A DNA stretch of 64,000 nt from Calycina herbarum. Lineage: Eukaryota > Ascomycota > Leotiomycetes > Helotiales > Pezizellaceae. The notes under the pieces are model-generated. The model saw only the letters and a list, made by a program, of their open reading frames with translations, did not search any database and was not told the DNA's origin. This document shows positions 9,737 through 21,610 of this stretch, piece after piece; position 1 is the stretch's first letter; every line of letters begins with the position of its first letter. The stretch spans positions 248,001 to 312,000 of the forward strand of contig LLEY01000023.1 of assembly GCA_001414485.1 (NCBI GenBank), given 5' to 3'. The position numbers were made by a program, and so were the translations under genes.

Positions 9737-10814
9737 CTAAATGAGCACACTAAGAAAGCCTAATGAGAACCACAGGGGTGATTACAGATACGTCTGTGTC
9801 AAATAATACCTCTCGGTCGTCAGGCACGATTTAAGATACTTCAAAACTTCTTGACAGGAAAGTTATTTGGATCTTAGGTTAGAGTTAGATTTATTTTAGA
9901 GGGGTTAGAGGACTGATGGGCCCACCAAGGCTTTCTTTCCACATATTGCAAAATCAATTTGTATACCTTGGGAGAGATGTTGCGGTAACATTAGAGACGC
10001 AGCGTGAATCCGTAGTGAAGATATCTTTCTCCTATTCAGCAACTCTTATCTCACTACCTCGCTCAAAACGAAAAGAAGAGACCCCACGACATCCCAATCC
10101 AAGGTTTCTCGAATCCGTAGGGAAATTGTTGTATGGAGGTATTTCTAAACCTGCAGACATGCAGACATCTTACCTCCTTCAAAGGCCTCTTCTTAATAGG
10201 GAAAGATGAGCTGATGTGACTCTGTACCTACCTAGCTTACTATGAATGTGCGAGATAGTGTAAATGAATGAAAGGTCTGGTTCGAATCAAAAATACCTTT
10301 TTATAACCCCAGAGAACGTAAAGTGTACTCGGAGGAAGGTGGGTTTTGTGTGTGGATCTTGCCCTGAGGACGCGTTTGTATTAAGACCAAAACCAACTAT
10401 ATCAGTCACTTCTCCGATTTCGTCATTTGAAACGGTCCACTGGATGGGTGTTTGGCTTACTAGGGAATTGGTGGCGTACTCGTGACTTTCTTTTGGCCCC
10501 CAAAATGCCGTCTAGCTTACTTGACAATCGATGGCCTACTCGTAACTCTGATTTTTGGCCCCCAAACTCTGTCTGGCTTACCCGTGGGTTACTCGGGGGT
10601 TACTCGACAATTGTCAACTTACTCGCAACCCTCATTTTGGGCCCCAAAAGCGTGATTAAAGTTACTCAAAATTCCTCAGCTTACTAGATTATTGTCTGGC
10701 TTACTCGCTAGAAACACGAAGAACTCGCTTCACAAAACCAAAAGGCGGTGCTACAAAGCTCAAACAACATCCAACAAACCACCTATCTCTTAGAAAAGAA
10801 ATCCATACTCAAAC
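9737..10814. other. Intergenic region with GCTTACTCG motif array
   Basis: No supported gene. An open frame at 9916-10209 begins with ATG but shows no domain and low-information composition. The repeat array at 10440-10710 occupies the last part before the amidase 3' end. Confidence 0.45.
10440..10710. repeat. Clustered GCTTACTCG motif array, copy 1
   Basis: About ten degenerate copies of a motif like GGCTTACTCGACAATTG occur with irregular spacing, mixed with TTTTGGCCCCCAAA blocks. The same motif and the neighbouring TTGGACCCAAA-like blocks recur at 21440-21610, so this is a dispersed repeat family and not unique regulatory DNA. No coding capacity seen. Confidence 0.6.
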
Positions 10815-12842
10815 TCAAGGAGTCACTTCGTTCCCAAGTAATTTCCCAATCTCCTCCGCAATAGCCATGATCCTCTCTTCAGTCAATCGACGACCAATAA
10901 TCTGAACCGCGACTGGGGCGCCATGATACGCCTCAGCATCATCTAAAAACTCATCAGTACAGCTCCCCAAATGGAATTTACAGTCAGAAAAACTTACACT
11001 CCTCCTGCACCAACTCATCCATCTCCCCCAAACTCTTCACCCTTTGCCTCACGACATCAACCCCCTTATCCGCAAACGTAACAGGCACAACAACACTAGT
11101 AAAATCCAACAAATTAATCGTACTCGCATATCCATAATACTTGAACTGATTATGTCTCACCGCAGCAGTTGGTGTTATGGGTGCGATGATAGCATCTAAT
11201 TCTCTCCCGTGTTTGTCTTCGAAAGCTTGGAACTGAGCGAGGTATTCGGTTTGGTAAGCCCACTTTTTGAGTTGGATTGTCCAGAGAGCGTTCATGTCTG
11301 CTTTTGGGATTGTAGGGTCTACTAGATCTGCTATGTTGAGGATTATTGGTTCGCCTGAGGCTTTGAGAGTTTCGAGAACTGTGGAGCGTTAGCATGGTGA
11401 GATGGAATGAGAGGGGAATGGAGACGGACTGTCGGTTCCTCCGTCGCTGCCGTAGATTTGCATTATGAGGTCTACGGCGTAGGGATGTTTGTATGGTTCC
11501 CATGGGAGAACTGTGTGACCGGCTTTTTTCATAGTGTCGACGACGGTTTCTATACCGCGAAGAATTGGCGGATGGGGGAGGACCTATTAATCATCGTTAA
11601 TTAAGTCCAATTCTATATGTAAAGAAATTTGCTTTGGATGTGGTGGTTGAGTGCGTCGTCACTTACCACTCCGTCACAATTATAAAACCCGAGTGTCAGT
11701 CCCCCATTAGCAATTTTAGACTTGATAGCATCTTCTTCGTATTGTCTCCACGGCATCGGAATGACCTTTGAATCATATTTCCAAGGCTCTTGAGCCAGAA
11801 CAGAAGTCACGAAAAGTCTCATATCTAAATACTTGAAGTTAGCGTAATGAATGGATGGGGGAAATCTTGGGAACTTACCGGCAATTGAATGAGTCAAAGG
11901 GCCACAAACACTATGTACAGTTTCCTGTCCCTCCATACTATTCGCCATCTTCCCATACGGCAAACGACCATGGCTTGGTCTGATACCATACAAGAAGTTG
12001 AACGCGGAAGGAATACGAATAGATCCACCTTCTTGAATTAGTATCTACTTCAAAAAGTGTTCGCTCAACTTACCAATATCAGTTCCAACTCCGATAACAC
12101 CACCACGAAACCCAACAATTGCTCCCTCGCCACCTGAAGAACCTCCACATGACCAATTCTTGTTTCTGGGATTGACGGTTCGGCCGATTATGTTATTGAC
12201 CGTTTCGCAAACCATTAGACTTTGGGGTACACTTGTTTTGACATAGAATAAGGCACCGGCTTTGAGGAGAAGGTCAACTAGGGTTGAGTTCGAGTCTTCA
12301 TATTTCCCCAACCAAGCTACGTAACCCATAGAAGTTTCCAATCCCTTGAACGATTAAAAAGTTGTGATCATGAAGAGTTGAACTATCTCACCTTAATACG
12401 AAACTGGTCTTTAAGTGATATTGGAAGACCATGAAGTGGACCAACAGTCTTCCCAGTCTTTTGAAGATGTTCATCAAGCTCCTTGGCACGTGCCAAAGCC
12501 ATTTCAGGGAAGAACTCAAGATTGCAATTGAGCTAAACAAAATTTTAGCATCTGTTTACACATGAAGTAGAATATCAGATATACCAGTTGATGAGCCAGA
12601 GCAGCCCTTTTGCAGAAGGCTGTTGTGACTGCTACCGATTTCAATTGACCTGCTGCCAACTTTTCAACCAGCTCGGTTGCTGAGGATTCCGTGATGGATA
12701 TTTCTTCCGCTGTCAGGATACCACTCTTCTTGGCATAGTCCATCACATTGTCCTCCGTTGGTAGGGTTTTGATTCTCCATTCTTGGGGAATCGACTCTGC
12801 GATTCGGGATTTCTTATCGGCGGCTGCTTCTTCCCAGGTCAT
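10815..12842 (-). CDS. Amidase signature family enzyme (fungal acetamidase-like)
   Basis: Predicted 546 aa from eight exons (12585-12842, 12392-12532, 12074-12344, 11879-12028, 11667-11824, 11430-11583, 10998-11378, 10815-10942). All seven introns (45-83 nt) have GT...AG ends and keep frame. The Ser-cisSer-Lys amidase core is visible: the lysine in LPISLKDQF, the signature [18 protein letters not shown], and [14 protein letters not shown] with the nucleophile region. The C-terminal [18 protein letters not shown] is also typical. Such enzymes hydrolyse amides to acids and ammonia; fungal relatives include acetamidase AmdS, but the substrate here is not predictable. No signal peptide, so probably cytosolic. 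The start [11 protein letters not shown] is normal for this group. Length matches the family (about 540-560 aa). Confidence 0.92.
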
Positions 12843-15008
12843 TGTGATGGTGATACTACTCTGGCAAAACTTGCAGCAAAAAGTGATATTGAAACAGACG
12901 CTGGTAAAGGACGAAGAAGAAGCCCAAATTAAGAAGTAGAAAGATATGTTGATCGTTGAAATATCGAACGAGATTGAGGAATAATGAACATCTCCTAACA
13001 CGATCAGCTTCTCCCATTGGTAGATCCATCTACCAGGAACTGCGGGGCCATCACTCTATGTACCATGGTACCCCAAGGAAGTGTACTGCTTATCGTACAG
13101 CAAGTGTGGGGTTGATGGTATCTTGAACTTCATGATGACGGCAAAGAATCTGTCTGGTCATTGGAACTCGGAAGATCCGGAAACCACTTGATTTCTCACA
13201 AACCCTTATGGATCAGAGCCATGAGGAATAGCAATTACTCTGCTGCTAGGATTTACTGCAAGTAATATATCTTGGTCGTTGTCGTCAGTCAGTTCACCGA
13301 TCGAAATGGTCGGATCGGAATCCGGCCCAAGCTCCGGACCCCTCTATTCATCACCAACTCCATCAACTCCAAACATTTGAACACATGAAATCTTATCGGT
13401 TTGAGTTGCAAACACGCGGACGAAACCTCGAGTATTGAATTCTTGACGCAAGTCTTTCTCTCCCATAGTAATTGAGGTGACCCCCACCTTCTTTTCCTCT
13501 TTTGCTACAAGGGCTAATATGTATCGAGTGCCACGGCGGGGTCGGCCTCAGGCTGCTCACACACCAAATTTACTACTGTAAAATGTGGTGCTTACAAAAT
13601 CTACGATCTTAAGGTATTATACAACGGAGAGCTTTCATCTTCTTCACAGGTTATTAACTTGCTATTTCTCCTTCGCATCAAGTTGTTTTAGTCTTATTTG
13701 GACGTGTGGCTAACTTATAATATATTTATTAAAAGTAGGTGTTTTGGTGAGATTTCGTTAAAAAGAGTACTGCGCTTGGTCCGTGGCACTCAATACATAT
13801 TAGCCCTTGTAACCTGAAATCGGCATGTATTGATTGGCTGCAGGCAACATGTACCTATGACATGGATGTAAACCTTGCCTCCGATTTCTTGCGGCTGCAT
13901 GATGTCTTTTGATATCAAAACTTTTCTCTCCGGCTTCTTAATATATATATAAAAGTACCAAGGTCAAGTACCGAGATACGGCAACGGGAAAAAGATCTAC
14001 TTCTCCATAAAAATAAAGAAGCCTACTTGGACGTTGGAAATGCAGCTAGAGCTTTGAGACTTCCTGTATGAGATATCTGAAACGTACTAACATCTGCAAC
14101 ATCAATTAATGCATGACATATGGATAAGATCTTCAATAAGAATAAAACCCAGTTTATCCTAAAAGCAAGCGAATTAAGCAGGTGTTCAAGCAAATTTGAG
14201 AAATTCGAAAAATCGGATAGACACGCGATGGTAAAAACGATCTTCTTAATATAAGCGAAACATATGTATTTTTTCTAAACAGGACGAGAGAATGAAATTC
14301 AACAAACCACAGTCGGATCACCCAATGACGTCTCCTAAGTCAAGGAACTTCATGACTTGTGAAGATAGCGCATTGAGTGGAAGGCATATGTGCCACGCTG
14401 CAACCTGGGGGTTGAAGGATTGTGGCTGCATATGGTGGTACAATTATGCCATCTCCTAATCTTTCAAACCACATCATATCTGGGCTACTTCCGTCACTTC
14501 CGTAGCCTATCATTCCTCCCTCTCCAACTTCGCTTGAAAAGGGGAGCCGAAAGAACAATACTCGAGTACCGCCATAACATCGGTTGGAAAGTCGCGATGA
14601 TATAATCCAAGGCTCATCCCCAGAAATCCATCACATGTACAAATCTAGCTCCAACCCACCAACAGCTAGCTCTCAAATTGGCGTCTTATCAGACCCTCAG
14701 CGGATGACGCCAACCACTCCTTTCCGCCGTGGTCTCCTCCGTTTCAAATCCAGCCCTTCCAGCCCTTCCAGCCAAAGACAACAAGTGGATAAGGAGTCGC
14801 AGGTCTCCCCAACGAGTTCTTATCGCACCCTGCAGGGCACGCACCAACGCAATCTTGAACCAATGAGCCCACGTGGGATTTGTATAGGCCAAGAAGTGCT
14901 GCGAGGATATAAAGAGCTGGCATAGTAGCCTGCCTTTTTCGACCTATTTTTTTGCCTTTTTGGCTCCTTTTTATATTGATTTTTTAATTATTGAAATGCT
15001 ACGGTGCT
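12843..15008. other. Long intergenic region
   Basis: Contains the inverted-repeat element at 13506-13811. No gene is supported; an open frame ending at 14925 has a Ser/Pro-rich product with no start in good context and no domain. The stretch 12990-13480 may carry the amidase promoter. Confidence 0.45.
13506..13811. mobile_element. MITE with 31-bp terminal inverted repeats, family B
   Basis: The left end (13506-13536, beginning TACAAGGGCTAATATGTAT) and the right end (13781-13811, ending ATTAGCCCTTGTA) are inverted copies matching at 30 of 31 bases. The total is 306 bp with no ORF. If the outer TA is the target duplication, the element is a Tc1/mariner-type MITE. The near-perfect ends suggest recent movement compared with family A. 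Confidence 0.8.
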
Positions 15009-15361
15009 ATGGCGAGACACGTGCGTCAGCTGGACCTGCGTAATAACCTGGCTAGCTCTATTGCGGATAAAATGAATGTTGTTCCTGGGTTTAAGACTAG
15101 TGCTGGTAAGTTTCTCTCTCTCTGTTTTTGGAGTGTGACTTATTTCCTCTTTCTTTTTTCTCTCGGAATTTATATTTCCTACTTGGCAAAGCTTCTTTGA
15201 TTTCTGTGATACCGAGTCTGTGTTTGGATGAGCGGATAAATTGTGAGTGCTGTGTTCGGGATTTGCAACTCCAAGATCGCATTTTCCTCTCGCGTTACCC
15301 AGAGAAAAATCCAGCTGGCATTCACTTTGTAAGTCTACAAAACACACAGAAAATCAACTAA
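15009..15361 (+). CDS. Possible small two-exon gene, unrecognised
   Basis: An ATG at 15009 opens a frame beginning MARHVRQLDLRNNLASSIAD and running to a strong donor GTAAGT at about 15105. A pyrimidine-rich stretch with CCCAG at about 15300 could be the acceptor, leading to a short second exon that stops at 15359-15361. The first exon has protein-like composition, but I do not recognise it and there is no domain. It may instead be a transcribed leader upstream of the membrane protein at 15533. Weakly supported. Confidence 0.25.
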
Positions 15362-15532
15362 CACCCCGCTTCACCAGCCTTCTTCACCTTCCTCCGCGCA
15401 AACCTCGTCCTCCCCGAATCAACCCTCAACTCCAACTACTCAACCCCAATAATCTCACCCTACAACTCCCAAACCCTTCCTCCTTTGTACACCCTTCCGC
15501 CCTCCTCCCTCTCAATAACCGCCACCGCAAGC

Positions 15533-16309
15533 ATGTCGCAACCATCAACGAAGCTCACCCCTCCTCCCCCAAACCCACTCGACGACATCCCACCCCTCAC
15601 AACCGCGATTCTCACGAGCGATGACGATAAAATCGCAGCCCTAAAGCTAGTCGCAGATTCCATAGCACAACAACGACAATTTGCCTCGAAATCTATGATC
15701 TTCCATCCGCTGGTTTTGAGCGTCTATATTGTGCTGTTGGGGATTGTCTCGAAGCTATTTTATAACCCCAAAGAGGGATTGGGGATCGTGGTTACGACTT
15801 GTGCTGGTATTACAATGGCATTGTTAGTCGGTATCCGGGGTGTCAGCTCAGGGTACCTCTCTCTCGCCGAGAAAACAGGATGGGCATTTTTGAAAAACGA
15901 AGTTGGGGAGGAAGATATTGTGCTGGGAAGTCGGTATGGAGATGAACTGATCGGTGCGCTTGTCCTGAGATTGGAACGCAACCCCAGCAGCCCATCGAGT
16001 AAAAAACGGGGTGGTGGGGGGAGTAAGAACAAGACAGGTGGACAAGGGATCATTCGCGCCTGGACGGTGAGGATTAAATACAGAAATAATGGTGTGGGAA
16101 CGGAGTTACTTGAGGAAGCTATTCGAGTCTCGAGAGAGAAATTGGGAAGTTCGGCGGAGGTGGGGTTTGCAAAGGAACATGCGAATAGTAAGATGGTTAT
16201 GCCAGAGATGTTTAATGGGGGATTCAGAAAGAGGGAGAAGAGGGCTGCTAAGGGGCTGGAGAGGGTGCTGAGTGAGATGGAGGGGGGTGGGGGTAAGAAG
16301 AAGAGGTAG
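15533..16309 (+). CDS. GNAT-like acetyltransferase with two membrane segments
   Basis: Single exon, 258 aa. Residues 56-75 and 83-101 are hydrophobic and look like two membrane helices forming a hairpin. After them the segment AWTVRIKYRNNGVGTELLEEAI (around 176-197) fits acetyl-CoA-binding motif A of GNAT acetyltransferases (R/Q-x-x-G-x-G/A), although the R-x-x-G-x-G here is R-N-N-G-V-G. A Gly/Lys/Ser-rich low-complexity loop (about 152-172) and a basic tail surround it. I recall similar fungal proteins related to animal NAT8-like membrane acetyltransferases; the substrate is unknown. The start ATG at 15533 is the first in frame; upstream in-frame codons contain no ATG. Confidence 0.7.
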   Translation: MSQPSTKLTPPPPNPLDDIPPLTTAILTSDDDKIAALKLVADSIAQQRQFASKSMIFHPLVLSVYIVLLGIVSKLFYNPKEGLGIVVTTCAGITMALLVGIRGVSSGYLSLAEKTGWAFLKNEVGEEDIVLGSRYGDELIGALVLRLERNPSSPSSKKRGGGGSKNKTGGQGIIRAWTVRIKYRNNGVGTELLEEAIRVSREKLGSSAEVGFAKEHANSKMVMPEMFNGGFRKREKRAAKGLERVLSEMEGGGGKKKR

Positions 16310-18104
16310 GTTGTGCTTTCCTGGCTTGGGCTGGCGTATTGATGGGTTTGGGGTAGATTTGGACTGGAGATTATATTTTCTTGTAATAGATGTACTGAGC
16401 CCTTCTGGATGGGGTCTTTTATGCTGAGACGAATTTCAAGGCAAATTGTAGAATGTTAATTAATTACATTTAATGTGTAATAAGAATCAAAGCGCGGAAG
16501 AAACTATGTCCTAAAACAATTGGGCTTTCTTTCAGTCACCTATTAATGACCTTGAGCTGAGAAAATCCTTGCTCTGCCACCTGTACAGTTTTGGCAATCC
16601 AGAAATACTTTGTCACATGCAAACCGAACTTGTGGCTCGCTTGGATCAAATATCTAAACTCTGAAAGAATTTCCTATTACCACCCACAGATTTAGGTAAC
16701 TGACTTTCAACAATAGTTACTGTCGTTTCTTCATCTGCTATCGATTTTCTTTAGGCCAGCCGAATGCTTCAACTTTGCGACTTCTTCTCGGATCTTAGCG
16801 AGCGAGAGACAACAGAACTTGGAGGATAGGGTGGGAGAAAATATGGAGGTGGTACAAGGCGTGATGAACTCATGATGCCAGTTTGGGATAATTGATCAAG
16901 GAGTCGCCCCCGCAGGTTCCTCACATGGGCCCAACTCTGGACTGCAATGAGATATGCAAACTACAAGCCGGTGGGGTTCACCCGGGGAATATTGAAGGTA
17001 TCAAATGCCAAGCTTGCAATTCAAGTGAACTTTGAATGCTTAACTAAGAAACTTTAGCTGAAGTAATTCGCTCGTGAGGTGATTTTTTCTTTTTGAGTTT
17101 AAACGGTGAATGTTTGGTCGACAACAAATTAGTGAAGTGTGGCTTGATGAGCGAAGGACAAACTAATACTGTATTCTGTAGACTGCAGGAGTTTGTGCAG
17201 ATTCTCTCTTAGTCTTCCAAACTATGTTATTTGATGTAGATCACATTCTGATTTCTCTGCTTTGCCATTTTCCTGTAATTGCTTCACAGCTCACCAGACT
17301 ACTTGAGCTTTGAGGTACATAAACACTTTCAGCTTCTGCAAAGTCTCTGTTTCAACTTCAACAACTATTTCATAACTTTACTTCTCTTTTATATATTCCA
17401 ACAAGTAGTTTTTCTTTACTAAGACTCAAATATAGTTGACTGTTCATGGTGAAACGCCTGATTGATGTAGGCGACAGTTGCTTTTGTAGAAGAGTATTCA
17501 CCAGCACTCGGTTGTATATGCTACTACATTGGTCGATTGTAGTAAGCGAAGGAAAAAGGAGAAGTTCAATTCACTTTCTGCAGTTACAGTTACAGCTAAG
17601 CAAATTGTGCTTTACTTGCCTCTTTAACCTTGCTTGATGCACCTTGGAGTCATGTTGTCTGATGCATTTGGTTGGTCACTAGTAGTTTGTAAGATGTTAA
17701 GGCCGAATTCACCTGTAAGATGTCCCTCACCTACACCACAGCTCGCCCTGTTCTACATTTTGGAAAATAGAGCTTCACCAAGAATATGTCTCCTAGGTGA
17801 TCATTTTTCTGAGGCCAGCCTAAGCCAGGCCAGGCCTCATGAGAGCTTAAGTATCCTGGGCCCATCCAGTTTCTTAGACATTCTTCTTTCCTATTACACA
17901 ACAAAACTTCAACCATCCACAAGACTTGCTTTGGATCTTCTTACTGGTATCGTCTCATTAACCAGCTACGAAACAAACAAACAAGCCTGCACATTACCTG
18001 GACAACTCTATCATCCTCCACGACATCCTGTTGCAGTCTATCCATCCACCAACTACGAATCAGTCCTGCACCTAGCAACAGCTTTGTCTCTTCATAAGGA
18101 CAAA
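16310..18104. other. Intergenic, no gene seen
   Basis: AT-rich sequence with no supported coding region. An open frame (from about 17634) is continuous with the 2EXR start exon but has no ATG in good context and no domain, so I regard it as 5' UTR or promoter of that gene. Confidence 0.45.
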
Positions 18105-19499
18105 ATGACACCACCTCCTCAGCCAACGACCTTCACATTTACCAAACTTCCTGCTGAGTATGCAGCTTTCCCTTTGTTCCCCATTTTGAGCTCCTATTCC
18201 TAGTGGTCTGGGACAGGTTTCATCCCCACTCACTGCTCCTGGCTCCTGAATCAACGAGAAAAATATATGCTAATTTGTTGCTAGGCTTCGTTTAACAATT
18301 TGGAAACTAGCACTCCCTGGTCCTAGAATGATACCTTTGGTATATAGCAGCACCCCAATCAACGGCGACCCATACGATGACGATGATGAGCTTGAGATTA
18401 GCGAACACTCACCGCTCATTTTTGAAGCAAAGAAAGATGTCCAACCAGTTGTTGCTCAGCCAAGCACTGTCATCACTGTTCGACCAGCAGATATTTTCCC
18501 ACCACAGGTTCAACAACTCGATGATTTCCAACCATCTGTTGATCTATTTGGAAATGAATCTCAAGAATTCAGTGGTCCACAACAACCTAACGATTTCCAA
18601 CTGAATGGTCCTCCACCACAATTTGGACAACAAGATGCACTCAACTACGGATTTTCCCCACAGCTTACTGGCGTCCAACATCATGGCTTTGATCTCCAAC
18701 AACTTGATGGTTTCCAACCAGATGGCTTCCCACAGCTCTTCGATCCATTTGAGACTGCTTTCCAACTACCATGGGACTATCAACTTGAAGGCGATTTCCA
18801 TCAAACGTTCGATGGTCCCTCACAAGTCAACATCTCCCACCAGAAGTCCCACATTTGCTATGGCATCAAAGCGCGAGCTGAACCAATCCCAACTCCACTT
18901 CTTCACATCTGCAAGGAGTCCCGAGCAATTGCCAGAAAACACTACTCAGAAGCTTTTGGAAACTCAAGACATCCAGCACTCAGTGGTAACCTTGTCGGTG
19001 GCAAGCTCTACATCGACTGGGAGCTCGATACCTTTCAACTTAGCAAGCAACGATATTGCAGCTTCTATGTCATTACGGTCGGGCAGACGGTTTCGAGTTC
19101 GTGAAGACGTGGGTGCGTCAAGTCCGCCATATTGCTTTCTCCGGAGACGCGGTGAAGCTTGGAGCGGAGGGTGCGTTTGATAAAGTCTTCGAAAAGCTGG
19201 GGATGTTTTGGAATTTGGAGACTATCACTTTGGAGACGAAAATGGTCAGGAACGCTAAGGGAGAGAAGGTACCGCCTCGAGAATCTGACTATATCGAAGA
19301 GGTTCTCCAGGAGAAATTGTGTGAGGATAGAGAAATGATCCGTGCTAAGCTGGAATTTCCAGGAAGAACACAACTACCCAAGGTTGCAGAGTCAACGACC
19401 GTCAATTTTGTACCACTTGATACACTCATTGATCGGGTTAACAAGGAGCGTGAGTCTCGCGGAAAAGTACCAGTAGTGGTTGATGAGTGGGACTGGTAG
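18105..19499 (+). CDS. 2EXR-domain protein, frame-broken
   Basis: Exon 1 (18105-18157) starts MTPPPQPTTFTFTKLPAE; a 127-nt intron (GTATGC...GCTAG, branch GCTAAT) leads to exon 2 with LRLTIWKLALPGPR. This is the start of the fungal 2EXR domain, whose function is unknown. Later LLHICKESRAIARKHY and KLYIDWELDTFQL fit the same domain. A Gln/Asn/Phe-rich insert of about 130 residues, with repeats such as QQLDDFQP, QQPNDFQL and QQLDGFQPDG, splits the domain. After FQL, around 19040-19090, the frame is lost. The segment SNDIAASMSLRSG is in a second frame, and FVKTWVRQVRHIAFSGDAV, running to the stop at 19497, is in a third. I see no intron that explains this. Either two single-base indels have broken the gene or the sequence contains errors. 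Confidence 0.65.
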
Positions 19500-20626
19500 G
19501 ATTTATAGGGGAAGAAATGACGCATGGATCTTGATATGGAAAAGCGATGGTATCTTTGAGGAGCATGAAACGTGGAGAGTTGGGGTCTTTGAGAGAATGA
19601 TACTGGGAGAAGATTATTGTCGGGTTTTGCGCAGATTGTCAGAGCGATGTACTTAATAACCTTATAGAAAATGCCAAAAAGTAGACCAAACCTAGTCCAT
19701 AGTCCCCGCGCATACTGATGAAGTGTAACTTGAATGATAAAAACCATAAAGAACCTACTTTTATTTTAGAACTAAAGAACTAGAAGAGAAACCTTATCTC
19801 TTGAAAGAAATGCCTAATATCTATATTACCTATAACACCCCTCGACTTTATACCTTTGTTAATGCTTTTCTTTTCTTTTCTTGATACTTCTTCGCCTGTT
19901 TCTTAACACCCCGTGAAACCATATTTGTAATTGAGCCTTGCTTGTCACAACTTCGGTCGAGTATATGTTGAGTATTTCAAATGAAATCTAGAGCCAGTTC
20001 TCTTATACAGTTCTCCCAACACTACAGAATCTAACAAACTCGGTTTTCAGATTTATCAGCTGGAATTTGGAGAATCTGACCAAGAGAGAAAATGACAAAT
20101 CAAAGTTACACTTTAAGCGTGAGGTTGGTGTTGCTCCAAAAGCCCTTAAGAAGCCCTAGTCTATATCCACTTTTGTGTGCACGTTTTTAAGTGTATATGA
20201 GGAAGTTTGAAGGGATAGCAATGAATTTGGAAATGATAGAACGAATGTATACTTACCATCTAGCTCTCCAAAGTGTGGTCCATGTCCACATTGTGCAACA
20301 TGAGCCATAAGTGGTGATTGATCTTGCTCGATAAGATCACGACAGATTGAACCGGTCCATAATGTCTACTTGGTAAGAGGCTTCTCAATTGCTTCTTACA
20401 ACCATAAGAACTAGACCAGAGAGAAAAATATTTATACACTATGATACCAACAATGCAAACCCTACTAAGATCTATAATAAGTAAATCCCAATAGCATTAC
20501 TACCTTCTCTTCCGCGACGGAGGATATCCCCAGATGGTTCCTACACCCCCGTGAAATGTGAAAAGAACCAGCGAGGTATGAGATTATAGTTTAGAACTCT
20601 ACACAAGCTAGAAGAAATGGACACCA

Positions 20627-20846
20627 AGAGAAGCGGGCATTACTCTGTAAACACCCACTTTCACCTTGAGTGTACGAAACGTCTAGAATAATTGGAAGTA
20701 TTATGCTAGAGAATATAGAGAATCTAGGAGAATGAGAAACTAAGCTTCTTAAATCTGCTGAATTCTCTGCGACAATATTTGTAAATATCCGAGATCTACT
20801 CGAGTAATAAGAATTCAGGAATTGGCAGAGTAATGCTCGCTTTTCT
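20627..20846. mobile_element. Short inverted-repeat element, family A, copy 2
   Basis: The left end AGAGAAGCGGGCATTACTCTG is mirrored by CAGAGTAATGCTCGCTTTTCT at the right end, an inverted repeat of about 20 bp with few mismatches. Total about 220 bp, non-coding. The ends resemble those of the copies at 8627 and 38008 (GCGGGCATTACTCT-like), but the inside is strongly diverged. Confidence 0.65.
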
Positions 20847-21439
20847 GTATCAGGAAAAACCCATGATAGATAGTAAGATATTAGCGAGAAGTCATTATTT
20901 TGAGCTGAGATAGTATCATAGTAGCAACTTCAGCTTCCATCACTAAGGAAGAAAGAAACCCAATTGATGTAAACGACCGCCCCGGATTCCGTAACAGTAT
21001 TCTTCTTCAACACTATCTATCCATCTAATATTATGTGGCCAGGTAAGGTGATAGATCTCAGTGGAATAACCAGGCTAAACAGGCGGTAAAAAAACAAAAG
21101 CGCTTAAATTACTATAAAAAAGGATGAGATATGTGTACTATCAATGCTATACTTATAAAAATATAAGTACTCTAGCTCTAAAGATAACTACATGTACAAC
21201 ACTTCATATACTCGGTGAATGGAAATATGTCACCCGTCAAGATATTATTTCTGAAGAAGAGAAAGAAGAGCCCGAGCAAAACCACGTTCTAACGCCAAAT
21301 GGAAAGGGCAGTATATTTCGACCTCTCAAGCGTACTCAGTTTTGTACTTTACTCTAACAAAAGGCTTGAGCAAAAGGTCTTCCCCATAAAAATCCGATCA
21401 GAAACACTCATTTGGCGACTGTTTCTTTTTCGGACCCAA

Positions 21440-21610
21440 AAGTGTTGTTCGGCGTACTCGACAATTTGACAGCTTACTTGGCAAGTGCCAGCTTACTTCA
21501 CAATTAATAGCTTACTTCATAATTACCAGCTTATCGCGACGGTCTTTTCATAGCTTACTCCACAAGTGCGAGCTTACCCGAGAAATATGACAGCTGACTT
21601 GACAACTATC
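21440..21610. repeat. Clustered GCTTACTCG motif array, copy 2
   Basis: About eight copies of a motif like CAGCTTACTTGACAATT in 170 bp, separated by about 17-25 bp. The same family occurs at 10440-10710, including a preceding TTTCTTTTnGGACCCAAAA block. Non-coding. Confidence 0.6.

Noticed and set aside
10815..12842. Several separate small genes on the minus strand
   Set aside because: The fragments join through seven canonical introns into one amidase of normal length.
14584..14925. Ser/Pro-rich open frame
   Set aside because: It opens with a non-ATG codon, has no domain and no neighbouring exon; composition looks like translated non-coding DNA.
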